Assembly (NCBI GenBank): GCA_021295815.1
Contig: JAGWBQ010000016.1
Span: 1 to 64,000, forward strand
DNA from: Gemmatimonadota bacterium
GTDB lineage: Bacteria; Gemmatimonadota; Gemmatimonadetes; Longimicrobiales; Gaopeijiaceae
Direction of reading: 5' to 3'
Length of the DNA: 64,000 nucleotides
The notes under the pieces are model-generated. The model saw nothing but the letters and a program-made list of their open reading frames with translations, had not been told where the DNA came from and made no database searches. The stretch's first letter is position 1, and each line of letters opens with the position of its first letter. Positions 41,349 to 49,286 of the stretch are shown here, one piece after another. Both the position numbers and the translations under genes were made by a program.

Positions 41349-42644
41349 ATGCTCAGAACCGGCGCTCCCGCTCTTATCGCCATGGTATCGGTGACGACGA
41401 TGCACCCACCTGCAGCGAACGCGGCGCAGGGCGCGGTCGTCTACGGAACGGTTTACGACTCCGTCTCCAACGCGCCTTTTTCGGAAGCGCAGGTCGCACT
41501 CTGGAACACGACCCATCGCGCAGTGACCGACGACGCAGGCCGCTACCGCATTGCCGGCGTTCCCCCGGGCAGCTACCAGGTATCGTTCTTCCACCCCGCC
41601 CTCGCCGTGCTGGGGTCTTCGGCCTACGCCCGGACCGTCACTGTCTCAAGTGACAGCGTTCGCTTAAACCTGGCCAGTCCTTCGACCGTCACCATCGCCC
41701 GCGCGACCTGTCAAATGGAGGGACACCCCCCGGGCGGCGTCGTCTCCGGGACGGTGGCGGACGCCGGCTCCGGTATGAGGCTGCCGGGAGCCCGGGTCAC
41801 AGCCAGTTGGACCGGCGGAAACACGAGCGGGCTCACCGACGGAAACGGCCGCTACGCTCTCTGTGCGCTCCCCGGCGGGACGAACGTAGCCCTGAGCGCG
41901 AACTTTCTCGACCGGGCGTCGCGCTTCAGATCTCTCGTCGTGGGCGACGGCGTGGAGGCCGACTTCACCGTCGAGACCCTCGTCCGGAGCGTGGTGAGCG
42001 GCAGGCTCACCGATGCCGCGAGCGGAGACGACCTCGTCGACGTGCTCGTCCGGCTCGAAGCCACGTCGCATACGGCCGTTACCGACTCCGAGGGCCGATT
42101 CTCGTTTGCGGACGTCTTGCCCGGTCAGCATGTGCTCAGCAGCCGCCATCTGGCCTACGGCGAGCGGGCCGACTCGATAATCGTCCCGCAAGGCAGCCTT
42201 CTGGACCTCGAGATCGGGCTTGACGATCGTCCCATCGAGCTTCCCCCGATTAGGGTGGAAGTGGAGTCGGTTTCGGTCTCGGAGCGCGTTTCCGGTGGAA
42301 CAACGATCACCCGCGAACAGGTCGATCGAGTTCGTCATCTGATACGCGACGTGGGCGACTTGCTGCAGACCCAGCACTTGCCCGGTGTCATCGTCAGACG
42401 CCGGGCCGACCTGACCCTCTGCGTCGGCTCGACCCAGGGTCAGGCGCGGATGATGAACGACCAGGGGTGCGTGCCCATGGTGATCTTCGTGAACGGCGTC
42501 CGCACCTCCAACTCCGATCTCGCCCTCCGCATACCGCCGGAGGCGATCGACCGCATGACCGTCTACAAGCCCTGGGAGGCCGGGAACTTATTCGGGCTCG
42601 GTTCGGGCAACGGCGTGCTGATGATCTACACCAAGGGGAACTGA
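41349..42644 (+). CDS. Exported carboxypeptidase-regulatory-like / plug protein without a barrel (paralogue)
   Basis: 431 aa. Signal peptide (about 1-26), then three CarboxypepD_reg-like domains: VVYGTVYDSVSNAPFSEAQV (about 31), VVSGTVADAGSGMRLPGARV (about 128) and VVSGRLTDAASGDDLVDVLV (about 214). The C-terminal 120 residues are plug-like: RHLIRDVGDLLQTQHLPGV, VPMVIFVNGVRT, IDRMTVYKPWEA, and the final GSGNGVLMIYTKGN. No barrel follows. Same domain order as 35625-37022, with matching Cys positions (ARATC, YALC, then LCVG with QGCVP), so the two are paralogues. It ends 19 bp inside the opposite-strand adenosyltransferase gene. Function unknown. Confidence 0.72.
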   Translation: MLRTGAPALIAMVSVTTMHPPAANAAQGAVVYGTVYDSVSNAPFSEAQVALWNTTHRAVTDDAGRYRIAGVPPGSYQVSFFHPALAVLGSSAYARTVTVSSDSVRLNLASPSTVTIARATCQMEGHPPGGVVSGTVADAGSGMRLPGARVTASWTGGNTSGLTDGNGRYALCALPGGTNVALSANFLDRASRFRSLVVGDGVEADFTVETLVRSVVSGRLTDAASGDDLVDVLVRLEATSHTAVTDSEGRFSFADVLPGQHVLSSRHLAYGERADSIIVPQGSLLDLEIGLDDRPIELPPIRVEVESVSVSERVSGGTTITREQVDRVRHLIRDVGDLLQTQHLPGVIVRRRADLTLCVGSTQGQARMMNDQGCVPMVIFVNGVRTSNSDLALRIPPEAIDRMTVYKPWEAGNLFGLGSGNGVLMIYTKGN

Positions 42645-43300
42645 CGCCAGACCACGTCGTCCCGTCCGGCGCGGCGATTGGCCAGGCGAGCCGTCACGAA
42701 GAGCAGGTCCGAGAGCCGGTTCAGGTAGCGCATGACTTCGGCGTCGGACGGAGGCGCGACCGGTCCGTCGTCCTCGCCGGTCCTCGCCGCCGCCGTTTCG
42801 CTTCCCATTGCCGAGGCCGCGCCCTTCGTCGCCACCCTTCCGGCCATCCTAGCCACCCTTCTCTCGGCCGTTCGGCAGGCGGTGCGAGCCAGGTGCAGGG
42901 CGGCGGAAGCTGCCGTTCCTCCGGGGAGAATGAACTGGGTCAGGGGAGGAAGCTCTTCTTCGGCGGCATCGATCCACTCTTCCATCTGCTCGACCCGTTC
43001 GACCGGCAAAGGAGGCACCCGCGGAGTCCGGCCACCCGGGGCGAGCGGCGGTATCGCCACATGCGAACCCAGCACGAAGAGGTCGTTCTGGACGAGTTCG
43101 AGAAGGTCGGCAATCTCCGATAAGTCGCCGGCGCCGTCTCGGATCTCGGTGACGATGACTGCGACCGCCCAACCGATCGCCGCGTTCACCGCGTCCACGG
43201 CGCCCAAGGCCTCTACCCTGTCGTCGGCCTTGGATGCGCGGTCTCCTCCCGCCAGCAGGCGAGTCCCTCCGTCGTCGCCCGCGCGGGTGTAGATCTTCAC
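42626..43300 (-). CDS. Cob(I)alamin adenosyltransferase (PduO type)
   Basis: 224 aa. The N-terminal ATP loop IYTRAGDDGGTRLLAGGDR and KADDRVEALGAVDAVNAAIG match PduO-type ATR; ILPGGTAASAALHLARTACR with TAERRV is the second signature. Compared with the roughly 180-aa norm, an Ala/Gly/Asp-rich insert (about 155-185) is present. A consensus Glu in the GxVDExN motif is Ala here (VDAVN). The enzyme makes adenosylcobalamin. GTG start overlaps the previous stop (GTGA). No B12-dependent enzyme is in the window. Confidence 0.85.
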   Translation of the reverse strand: MKIYTRAGDDGGTRLLAGGDRASKADDRVEALGAVDAVNAAIGWAVAVIVTEIRDGAGDLSEIADLLELVQNDLFVLGSHVAIPPLAPGGRTPRVPPLPVERVEQMEEWIDAAEEELPPLTQFILPGGTAASAALHLARTACRTAERRVARMAGRVATKGAASAMGSETAAARTGEDDGPVAPPSDAEVMRYLNRLSDLLFVTARLANRRAGRDDVVWRQFPLV

Positions 43301-43557
43301 CGGATCAGGGTGCGAAAGGAGCGCGCCTTGTCGATGAGGTTCTTCGCCTGCCGGCCCGCGCCCTCCGCCTCGGTATCGTCGCTCAGCCGCATAAGCAGGT
43401 CTCGCATGTCGATCAGCGCCTCGAGTTGGAGCTGGTCGCGTTGGAAGTCCAGGTCGAGACGAAGAAGCGCGGCCTGGTCTCCCTCTTTTTCGAGAGCGAC
43501 GTAGGTCCGTCGGTAGACTCTCTCCAGCTCGTCGATGATTCGGTCTCGTGGGCGCAC
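43297..43557 (-). CDS. Small coiled-coil protein of unknown function
   Basis: 86 aa, GTG start four bases after the hydrolase stop. The sequence is almost entirely charged alpha helix (RIIDELERVYRRTYVALEKE, LRLDLDFQRDQLQLEALIDM), suggesting a coiled-coil hairpin. No signal peptide, membrane helix or cysteine. Its overlap with the adenosyltransferase gene and tight spacing to the hydrolase make a three-gene operon. No family recognised. Confidence 0.7.
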   Translation of the reverse strand: MRPRDRIIDELERVYRRTYVALEKEGDQAALLRLDLDFQRDQLQLEALIDMRDLLMRLSDDTEAEGAGRQAKNLIDKARSFRTLIR

Positions 43558-43561
43558 ACCC

Positions 43562-44257
43562 TTAATTTAGCCCTTGGGGAACGGTTCCCGGCTGCTCACG
43601 GTCCGCAGGCTGCCCACAAGCTGCGGCCAGTCGGAGCCTCACTTCCTCGGAGCGGAAACGCCCCTTGACGGCATCCCGCAGCTCCGCCATCCGCCCCGTG
43701 AAGAGGTGGTCGGCACCGGGAATCCCTGTAAGGTGGAGTCGTTCACCCATGCCCTCGAACGCTTCCCGAACCTGCTCGGGAGTGCCGAATTCGTCGTGCC
43801 CGCCCTGGACCACGAAAAGCGGCAGGTTTGATTCGAGTACCGGCGAGAAATCGTATTCGCGTCCGATGACCGGCACGCCGGCTCCGATCAGGAGGCCTGT
43901 CCGCGGCTCCTCGACGCCCGCCTGCATCCCGATCGCGGAACCGAAGGAGAATCCGCCCACGACGAGTTTTTGGTCGAAGAATCGCTCTCGCATCCATCCG
44001 ATCGCGCACCGGGCATCGTCGAGTTCGCCCGCTCCTCCGTCGAACCCGCCCGTGCTCGCGCCCACTCCGCGGAAATTGAAACGGAGCACGGCGACCCCGC
44101 ACTCCATGAGCGCTCGGCAAATGCGGAATACGGCTCGGGTGTTCATCGAGCCCCCGTAGAGCGGATGAGGGTGGCAGAAAACCCCGGCGGCGAGCGGTTC
44201 GGACTCCGGCAAATGGAGTCGTGCCTCGAGGCGCCCGTGGGTTACTGGGATGAACAT
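43562..44257 (-). CDS. Alpha/beta hydrolase
   Basis: 231 aa from ATG 44257; the longer frame upstream overlaps the DsbA-like gene. The oxyanion region is CHPHPLYGGSMNTRAV, as in the COG2945-type small hydrolases. The nucleophile elbow is GGFSFGSA (Ser), with the acid in GGHDEFG and the histidine in GADHLF. The substrate is unknown. It starts the minus-strand operon with the coiled-coil and adenosyltransferase genes. It has no Shine-Dalgarno and is 18 bp from the divergent DsbA-like gene. Confidence 0.82.
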   Translation of the reverse strand: MFIPVTHGRLEARLHLPESEPLAAGVFCHPHPLYGGSMNTRAVFRICRALMECGVAVLRFNFRGVGASTGGFDGGAGELDDARCAIGWMRERFFDQKLVVGGFSFGSAIGMQAGVEEPRTGLLIGAGVPVIGREYDFSPVLESNLPLFVVQGGHDEFGTPEQVREAFEGMGERLHLTGIPGADHLFTGRMAELRDAVKGRFRSEEVRLRLAAACGQPADREQPGTVPQGLN

Positions 44258-44275
44258 GAAGCAGTATCTTTCGAC
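44258..44275. promoter_or_regulatory. Candidate bidirectional -10 element between divergent, probably leaderless genes
   Basis: Only 18 bases separate two divergent ATGs. The same bases read TATCTT on the plus strand (44264-44269, five bases before the DsbA ATG) and GATACT on the minus strand (44267-44262, five bases before the hydrolase ATG). Neither gene has a Shine-Dalgarno. Each -10-like hexamer is placed so that transcription would begin at or near the start codon. -35 matches are weak on both sides. Confidence 0.5.
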
Positions 44276-44980
44276 ATGACAAGTATTCGAATTCGGGTGA
44301 GAAAGGGCGGTTGCGGCGCACGCCCCATCGCTTGCACGCGCCCCCTCGCGGCCGTGATCCCGGTCTGGACGGCGCTGATCGCCTCGTGTGCACCGGGTGA
44401 CCCGCCTGCGACCCAGACGGCGGAGGACTTCTCGTTCGGTTTCACCTTGGGCAACTCTGACGCTCCGGTGAAGGTGATGGAGTTTTCCGACTACGGCTGC
44501 GGCTACTGCCGACAATTTCACCTCGAAACCTTCGGAATGGTCAAGGAGGAGTTCATCGACACCGGCAAGGTGCAATGGACCTTCGTGCCTTTCGTGAACG
44601 GACTCTTCACGGGTTCGCGCGAGGTCACCGCAGGGGTGCATTGCGCTGCTCAACAGGACCCGGAGAAGTTCGAGCGGTTGAACGCCGATCTCTGGTCGGA
44701 ACAGCAGGCCTGGAGGCGAGGCGTCGATCCGGAAGCCCTGATTCGCGGGCTCGCCGGTCGCGCCGCCATCGATCTGGCGGCCTACGACGAGTGCATCGAC
44801 GCCGATCGCGGCGGAGTCATGGTAGACGACCAGACCAGGCTGGCCGGACAACTCGGTATTCGGGGCACTCCCACCTTCCTGATCGACGGATTCTATCCGC
44901 TACAAGGCACGCGCCCCCCTGAGATATTCCGCGACTTCCTGACGGCGGCGCACAGGGAGGTGACGCGAGGTGAGGGATGA
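44276..44980 (+). CDS. DsbA/thioredoxin-fold lipoprotein
   Basis: 234 aa from ATG 44276. An N-terminal hydrophobic segment ends LIASC (possible lipobox, Cys38). The thioredoxin fold has VMEFSDYGCGYCRQFH with active-site CGYC (75-78), a helical insert, and the cis-proline loop RGTPTFLIDG. This is the DsbA/BdbD-like thioredoxin_4 type. It likely oxidises or reduces disulfides in exported proteins, which fits the many Cys-bearing exported proteins here. A later Cys pair (HCAA, DECIDA) could form a structural disulfide. Divergent from the hydrolase; metalloprotease follows. Confidence 0.83.
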   Translation: MTSIRIRVRKGGCGARPIACTRPLAAVIPVWTALIASCAPGDPPATQTAEDFSFGFTLGNSDAPVKVMEFSDYGCGYCRQFHLETFGMVKEEFIDTGKVQWTFVPFVNGLFTGSREVTAGVHCAAQQDPEKFERLNADLWSEQQAWRRGVDPEALIRGLAGRAAIDLAAYDECIDADRGGVMVDDQTRLAGQLGIRGTPTFLIDGFYPLQGTRPPEIFRDFLTAAHREVTRGEG

Positions 44981-45030
44981 ACCCGCTCCGCCCGGTCACG
45001 GCCCTCCGTCACAGACTTAGGAGAACCCAC

Positions 45031-47601
45031 ATGATGACCCGTTCGCCCATCTTCGCGGCGCTCGTCGCGACAGCCATCGTCTTGCCAGCCCTGGGCTTAG
45101 CCCCCGCAACCGCATCGCCGCAGGAAGAAGGAGGCCTTCCCACCGTTGAAAGCAAGGTCGAGGGCATGGTCGCCGTCGACGGCTTCATGCCGATCTACTT
45201 CGACGAGACCGACGGGAAGATCTGGCTGGAGGTCTCGCGCTGGGGCGAGGAGCTGCTCCACTACACGTCGCTCCCCGCCGGCATGGGCCAGAACGACCTG
45301 GGGCTCAACCGCGGCGATCTCGGGTCCCGGCAGGTGGTCGTCTTCAAGCGGATCGGTCCCAAGGTGCTGATGGAGCAGCCCAACTACTCGTATCGAGCGA
45401 GCTCCGACGACCCGCTCGAGATTCGCTCGGTCGAAGACGGTTTTCCGACCTCGGTGCTCTGGGGCTTCACGGCTGCGGCGCAGACCGATGACCGAACTCT
45501 CGTGGACGCCACCGACTTCTTCATGCACGATTGGCACGGCCTCGCGCTCCGTCTCGGACGCGGCCAAGGGAGCTGGCGAGGCGAGGCGTCGCGGAGCGCC
45601 ATCCATATGCCTCGCACCAAGGGTTTTCCGCAGAACACCGAAGTGGAGGTGATTCTGACCTTCACTTCCGCGGATCCGGGCGGACTTGTCGGAAGCGTCA
45701 CGCCCACGGCCGGAGCCTTGACCGTGCGCCAGCACCATTCCTTCGTCGAACTGCCGCCTCTCGGCGAGGGATACGAGCCACGGCAGGCCGATCCGCGCGC
45801 CGGTTTCAACGGCGTCACCTTCATGGATTTCGCGAAGCCGATCCAGGACGACCTTACGGTCCGCTACATCGCCCGCCACCGGCTGCACAAGAGAGATCCG
45901 ACGGCGGTGCGCTCGGAGCCGGTGGAGCCCATCGTCTACTATCTCGATCCCGGGACTCCCGAGCCGGTCAGGAGCGCCTTGCTTGAAGGTGGGGCATGGT
46001 GGAATCAGGCCTTCGAAGCCGCCGGGTTCATCGACGCCTTCCGCATGGAGATACTTCCCGCCGACGCCGATCCCATGGATGTGCGCTACAACGTCATCCA
46101 GTGGGTTCATCGATCGACTCGAGGATGGAGCTACGGGAATTCGGTGTCGGATCCGCGTACGGGAGAGATTCTCAAGGGACACGTGACCCTAGGGTCGCTC
46201 AGGGTCCGTCAGGACTACCTGATCGGTGAGGGATTGACCGCGCCGTATCGGACCGGTGAAGAGAACCCCGCAGACATCGAGGCCATGGCGCTCCAACGCA
46301 TCCGCCAGCTCTCGGCGCACGAGATCGGGCACACCATCGGGCTCTCGCACAACTACATCGCGAGCGCTCAGGTGGGGCGGGGCGTGCAATCGGTAATGGA
46401 GTACCCCCACCCCGTGATCACCCTCGACGGTGGCAGAGTTTCGCTCGGAAGCGACTCCTATGCCGACGAGATCGGCGCGTGGGACAAGGTCAGTATCAGG
46501 TACGGCTACTCCCACTTCCCTCCCGGGACCGACGAAGCCGCCGAACTCGAACGCATCCTGCTCGACGCGGCCGACGAGGGCATCACATTCATTTCGGACC
46601 AGGACGGACGCCCGGCGGGATCGGCCCACCCGCAGGTCCACCTCTGGGACAACGGCGAGAGCGTGGCCGCGGAACTCGAACGCATGATGGACGTGCGCAG
46701 GGTAGCCCTCGACCGCTTCGGCGAGACCGCCATCCGCACCGGCGAGCCCATGGCGACCATGGAAGAGGCGCTGGTGCCGCTCTACCTCCACCATCGTTAC
46801 CAGGTGGAGGCCGCGTCCAAGGTCGTGGCCGGTCTCTACTATACCTACGCCATGCGGGGCGACGGACAGGAGCCTCTGCGGCCGGTGCCGGCGAACGAAC
46901 AGGAGGCCGCTCTCTCCGCGCTGCTCCGAACCATCCATCCCGAAGAGCTCGCCATCCCCGAGGACGTGCTCAACTCTCTGCCGCCTCGTCCTTTCCGATA
47001 CGGTCCTCACCGGGAACTCTTCGCCCGGCACACCGGTCTCGTCTTCGACGCCGTGGCTCCGGCGGCCGCCGCGGCCGACGCCACCCTCAGCTTCCTCTTC
47101 CATCCGGAGCGGGCGGCGCGCATGGTGCAGCAGTCGGCCTTGAATCCCTCGTTGCCCGGATTGGCCGAGGTGATAGCACGGGTTAGGGAGGGAACCTTCG
47201 AGCTGAATCCGTCGACGCCCTACGAGGCGGAGATCGGACGGGCCGTGGAGAGGGTGTTCGTGGACAAGCTCATGGCGCTCGCCGACGGTTCACGGGCAGC
47301 GCAGGTGCGAGCGGTGGCCACCCTGGAACTGGAAGAGACGGCTCACTGGCTCTCTCAAGAAGCGAACGGCGCCATGCCCGACGATGGCGATCTGGCACAC
47401 TACCTCCTGCTCTCAACCGACATATCGCGTTTCCTTTCGCGGCCGCACGATGCCGTCGAGACCCTAACCGCACCTTCCATGCCGCCCGGCAGCCCGATCG
47501 GCCAGCCGGCGATGAGGTGGCTGGGGTGGTCTGCGGAAGATTCTGACTTCGGCAGGCCGCTGACTCCCCAATTGAGCCTTTACTGCGTCTGGGGCTGGTA
47601 G
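45031..47601 (+). CDS. Secreted zinc metalloprotease (DUF5117/DUF4953 type)
   Basis: 856 aa from ATG 45031, chosen for AGGAG seven bases upstream; an ATG 18 codons earlier lacks one. Signal peptide to about residue 33. The N-terminal DUF5117-like beta domain includes DGKIWLEVSRWGEELLHY and LGLNRGDLGSRQVV. The protease domain holds HEIGHTIGLSHNY (about 429), the HExxHxxGxxH zinc signature, with the Met-turn in VQSVMEYPHP. The C-terminal domain is DUF4953-like, helical, ending at a hydrophobic tail. Such enzymes are frequent in Gemmatimonadota and Bacteroidota; natural substrates are not known. Single gene, 51 nt after the DsbA-like gene. Confidence 0.85.
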   Translation: MMTRSPIFAALVATAIVLPALGLAPATASPQEEGGLPTVESKVEGMVAVDGFMPIYFDETDGKIWLEVSRWGEELLHYTSLPAGMGQNDLGLNRGDLGSRQVVVFKRIGPKVLMEQPNYSYRASSDDPLEIRSVEDGFPTSVLWGFTAAAQTDDRTLVDATDFFMHDWHGLALRLGRGQGSWRGEASRSAIHMPRTKGFPQNTEVEVILTFTSADPGGLVGSVTPTAGALTVRQHHSFVELPPLGEGYEPRQADPRAGFNGVTFMDFAKPIQDDLTVRYIARHRLHKRDPTAVRSEPVEPIVYYLDPGTPEPVRSALLEGGAWWNQAFEAAGFIDAFRMEILPADADPMDVRYNVIQWVHRSTRGWSYGNSVSDPRTGEILKGHVTLGSLRVRQDYLIGEGLTAPYRTGEENPADIEAMALQRIRQLSAHEIGHTIGLSHNYIASAQVGRGVQSVMEYPHPVITLDGGRVSLGSDSYADEIGAWDKVSIRYGYSHFPPGTDEAAELERILLDAADEGITFISDQDGRPAGSAHPQVHLWDNGESVAAELERMMDVRRVALDRFGETAIRTGEPMATMEEALVPLYLHHRYQVEAASKVVAGLYYTYAMRGDGQEPLRPVPANEQEAALSALLRTIHPEELAIPEDVLNSLPPRPFRYGPHRELFARHTGLVFDAVAPAAAAADATLSFLFHPERAARMVQQSALNPSLPGLAEVIARVREGTFELNPSTPYEAEIGRAVERVFVDKLMALADGSRAAQVRAVATLELEETAHWLSQEANGAMPDDGDLAHYLLLSTDISRFLSRPHDAVETLTAPSMPPGSPIGQPAMRWLGWSAEDSDFGRPLTPQLSLYCVWGW

Positions 47602-47665
47602 GTGGTCGATACGAGCCGGTGGGCGAACCGGTCCCGCTTGCACCACGCTCGCCCGTCCCCCAAGA

Positions 47666-47694
47666 TAAGGTGAGATCCGTCACCACCCACCTTA
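47666..47694. promoter_or_regulatory. Nested inverted repeat upstream of doxX
   Basis: TAAGGTG (47666-47672) and CACCTTA (47688-47694) are exact inverted repeats; inside them GGTGA and TCACC form a second, tighter pair. The element ends 19 bp before the DoxX start codon, where a repressor site would act. Confidence 0.45.
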
Positions 47695-47713
47695 CGCGCG
47701 AGGTCCGAAAACC

Positions 47714-48169
47714 ATGATGGCCATGCTCCACAACTCCGAACTCGGCAGGCTGACCCACAATCTGATGAGGGCCGTCTTCGGCTTCCTTTTCTGGCAACAC
47801 GGAGCGCAAAAGCTCCTAGGATGGTTCGGACGCGAGGGCGTCACCGTCTTCGATTCCGGCCGCGAGGGCCTCGACAACGTCCTGTTCATCGCCGCCGGAT
47901 TCATCGAGTTCATCGGCGGAGCCATGATTCTCATCGGGCTCAAGACCAGACCGGTCGCCACCCTCACGGCAGCCATGATGCTCGTGGCCTACCTCAAATT
48001 CCACCTCTTCCAGAACGGTGAGGGTTTCATGTGGGATCCGATGAGCAACGGCGGCGAGCGAGCGCTCCTTTTCCTCTTCGCCTTCGCCTTCCTCGCCACC
48101 CACGGTTCGGGCACGATGAGCGTGGATCACACCTTGTCGGCGAAGCGGAGTAGCGACGTCGTCGGGTAG
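47714..48169 (+). CDS. DoxX-family membrane protein
   Basis: 151 aa with four transmembrane helices. The DoxX opening LMRAVFGFLFWQHGAQKLLGWF is clear, followed by FIEFIGGAMILIGLKTRPVA, AAMMLVAYLKFHLF and LLFLFAFAFLATHG. DoxX proteins are often linked to thiosulfate or quinone redox chemistry and to oxidative stress, but most are unassigned. A nested inverted repeat just upstream suggests regulated expression. It converges with the glycosidase-like gene, leaving ten bases between stops. Confidence 0.85.
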   Translation: MMAMLHNSELGRLTHNLMRAVFGFLFWQHGAQKLLGWFGREGVTVFDSGREGLDNVLFIAAGFIEFIGGAMILIGLKTRPVATLTAAMMLVAYLKFHLFQNGEGFMWDPMSNGGERALLFLFAFAFLATHGSGTMSVDHTLSAKRSSDVVG

Positions 48170-48179
48170 CAGCTCCGTT

Positions 48180-49286
48180 TCAGGCTCCGCCGAGAGCGGC
48201 AAGGTGCTCGGCGGAGAGCCCGTTCGATTCGAATAAAGAGACCCCGGACGCTCCCGTCTCCCGGCAGATCGCGACCGCCTGGGCGAGTTCGCTGGGTGAG
48301 AGGTCCGGCAGGTAGAGTCCGGCATTCAGCGGTCGTCCGTCCAACGCCGCCACGCCCTCCCGCACCCCGGCTCCTATCCAGGCGAGGTCTTCGAGATAGA
48401 AGCGGTGGTAGAGCATGGGAAAGAAGCGGTCGAGGGGCCACTCTTCCCAAGCCTGGCGCACGAGTCGCCGGGCGATGGTGGGAGTGGGAAAGACCGCAGC
48501 GGTGATGGGTTTGCCTTCGTCGTGCACGGACTCGGTGAGTTTCTTGACCGCGCCGGTAACCGAGTCCCACCGAAAGCGGCGCCAGGCCTCGTCCGAGGGC
48601 GGGTCGAGCATTTCCAGCGGATCGCGACCATCGAACTCCGCGAACTGCGCCCTGCACTCGTCGCAGTAACAAAAGTCGAACTCCGGGTGCTCCACGTCCT
48701 GCACCAGGTCGTAGCTCTCCCACAGGCCACGCGGAAGGATCACGTCGCAGTGACGCACGTAGTCGAGATGAACGCCCTCCACTCCAGGGGTCGCGGCGAT
48801 CTCGGCGACTCTTTGCGCAAGGTACTCCCGCACCGGCGCTCGCGACGGGCACACCCATTTGTAGTAGCCCACGTAGGGCGGCATCTCGAGCGACGAGTCG
48901 CCGTTTCGGCTGACCGTGAACCACTCGGGGCGGTTCTCCTGCACCCATCCGTCGCCGTTCCGGTTGAGGGTCCAGAACCAGCGATGGTATGCCAGCCCTT
49001 CCGCGCGAGCTGCCTCCGACACCAGCCCGACCTCTCCCCCGCCCACCAGGACCGCATCGACTCCGGCGGCGCGCAACGGGCCAAAGTGCTCCCTCCAGCC
49101 GTTCAGATCGCGCTCGCTCGAGCCGTGGACCCAGGCCCAGACGCTGAAAGCGGGCAGGGCGGACCAGTGGTCGGGAAGCTCGATTCCGGCCTGAGGCGCC
49201 GACTCGTCTCCCCTTCCGCATCCGCCCAGCGCGGTGAGGCCGAGCGCCCCGCCACCCATCGTCCGGACAAACTCTCGGCGTTTCAT
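48180..49286 (-). CDS. Tat-exported glycoside-hydrolase-like (GHL10) protein
   Basis: 368 aa from ATG 49286; the longer frame overlaps the CBM gene. A twin-arginine signal (KRREFVRTMGGGALGLTALG) ends in a lipobox-like GGC. The body resembles TIM-barrel GHL10/putative glycosidases: AGVDAVLVGGGEVGLVSEAA, YHRWFWTLNRNG, RPEWFTVSRNG, EGVHLDYVRHCDV with acidic residues at strand ends, and FFPMLYHRF. A CYCDEC pair (FCYCDECRAQF) suggests metal or disulfide. ATGA overlap with the CBM9-like gene links the two, which supports carbohydrate processing. Catalytic residues cannot be fixed by eye. Confidence 0.72.
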   Translation of the reverse strand: MKRREFVRTMGGGALGLTALGGCGRGDESAPQAGIELPDHWSALPAFSVWAWVHGSSERDLNGWREHFGPLRAAGVDAVLVGGGEVGLVSEAARAEGLAYHRWFWTLNRNGDGWVQENRPEWFTVSRNGDSSLEMPPYVGYYKWVCPSRAPVREYLAQRVAEIAATPGVEGVHLDYVRHCDVILPRGLWESYDLVQDVEHPEFDFCYCDECRAQFAEFDGRDPLEMLDPPSDEAWRRFRWDSVTGAVKKLTESVHDEGKPITAAVFPTPTIARRLVRQAWEEWPLDRFFPMLYHRFYLEDLAWIGAGVREGVAALDGRPLNAGLYLPDLSPSELAQAVAICRETGASGVSLFESNGLSAEHLAALGGA

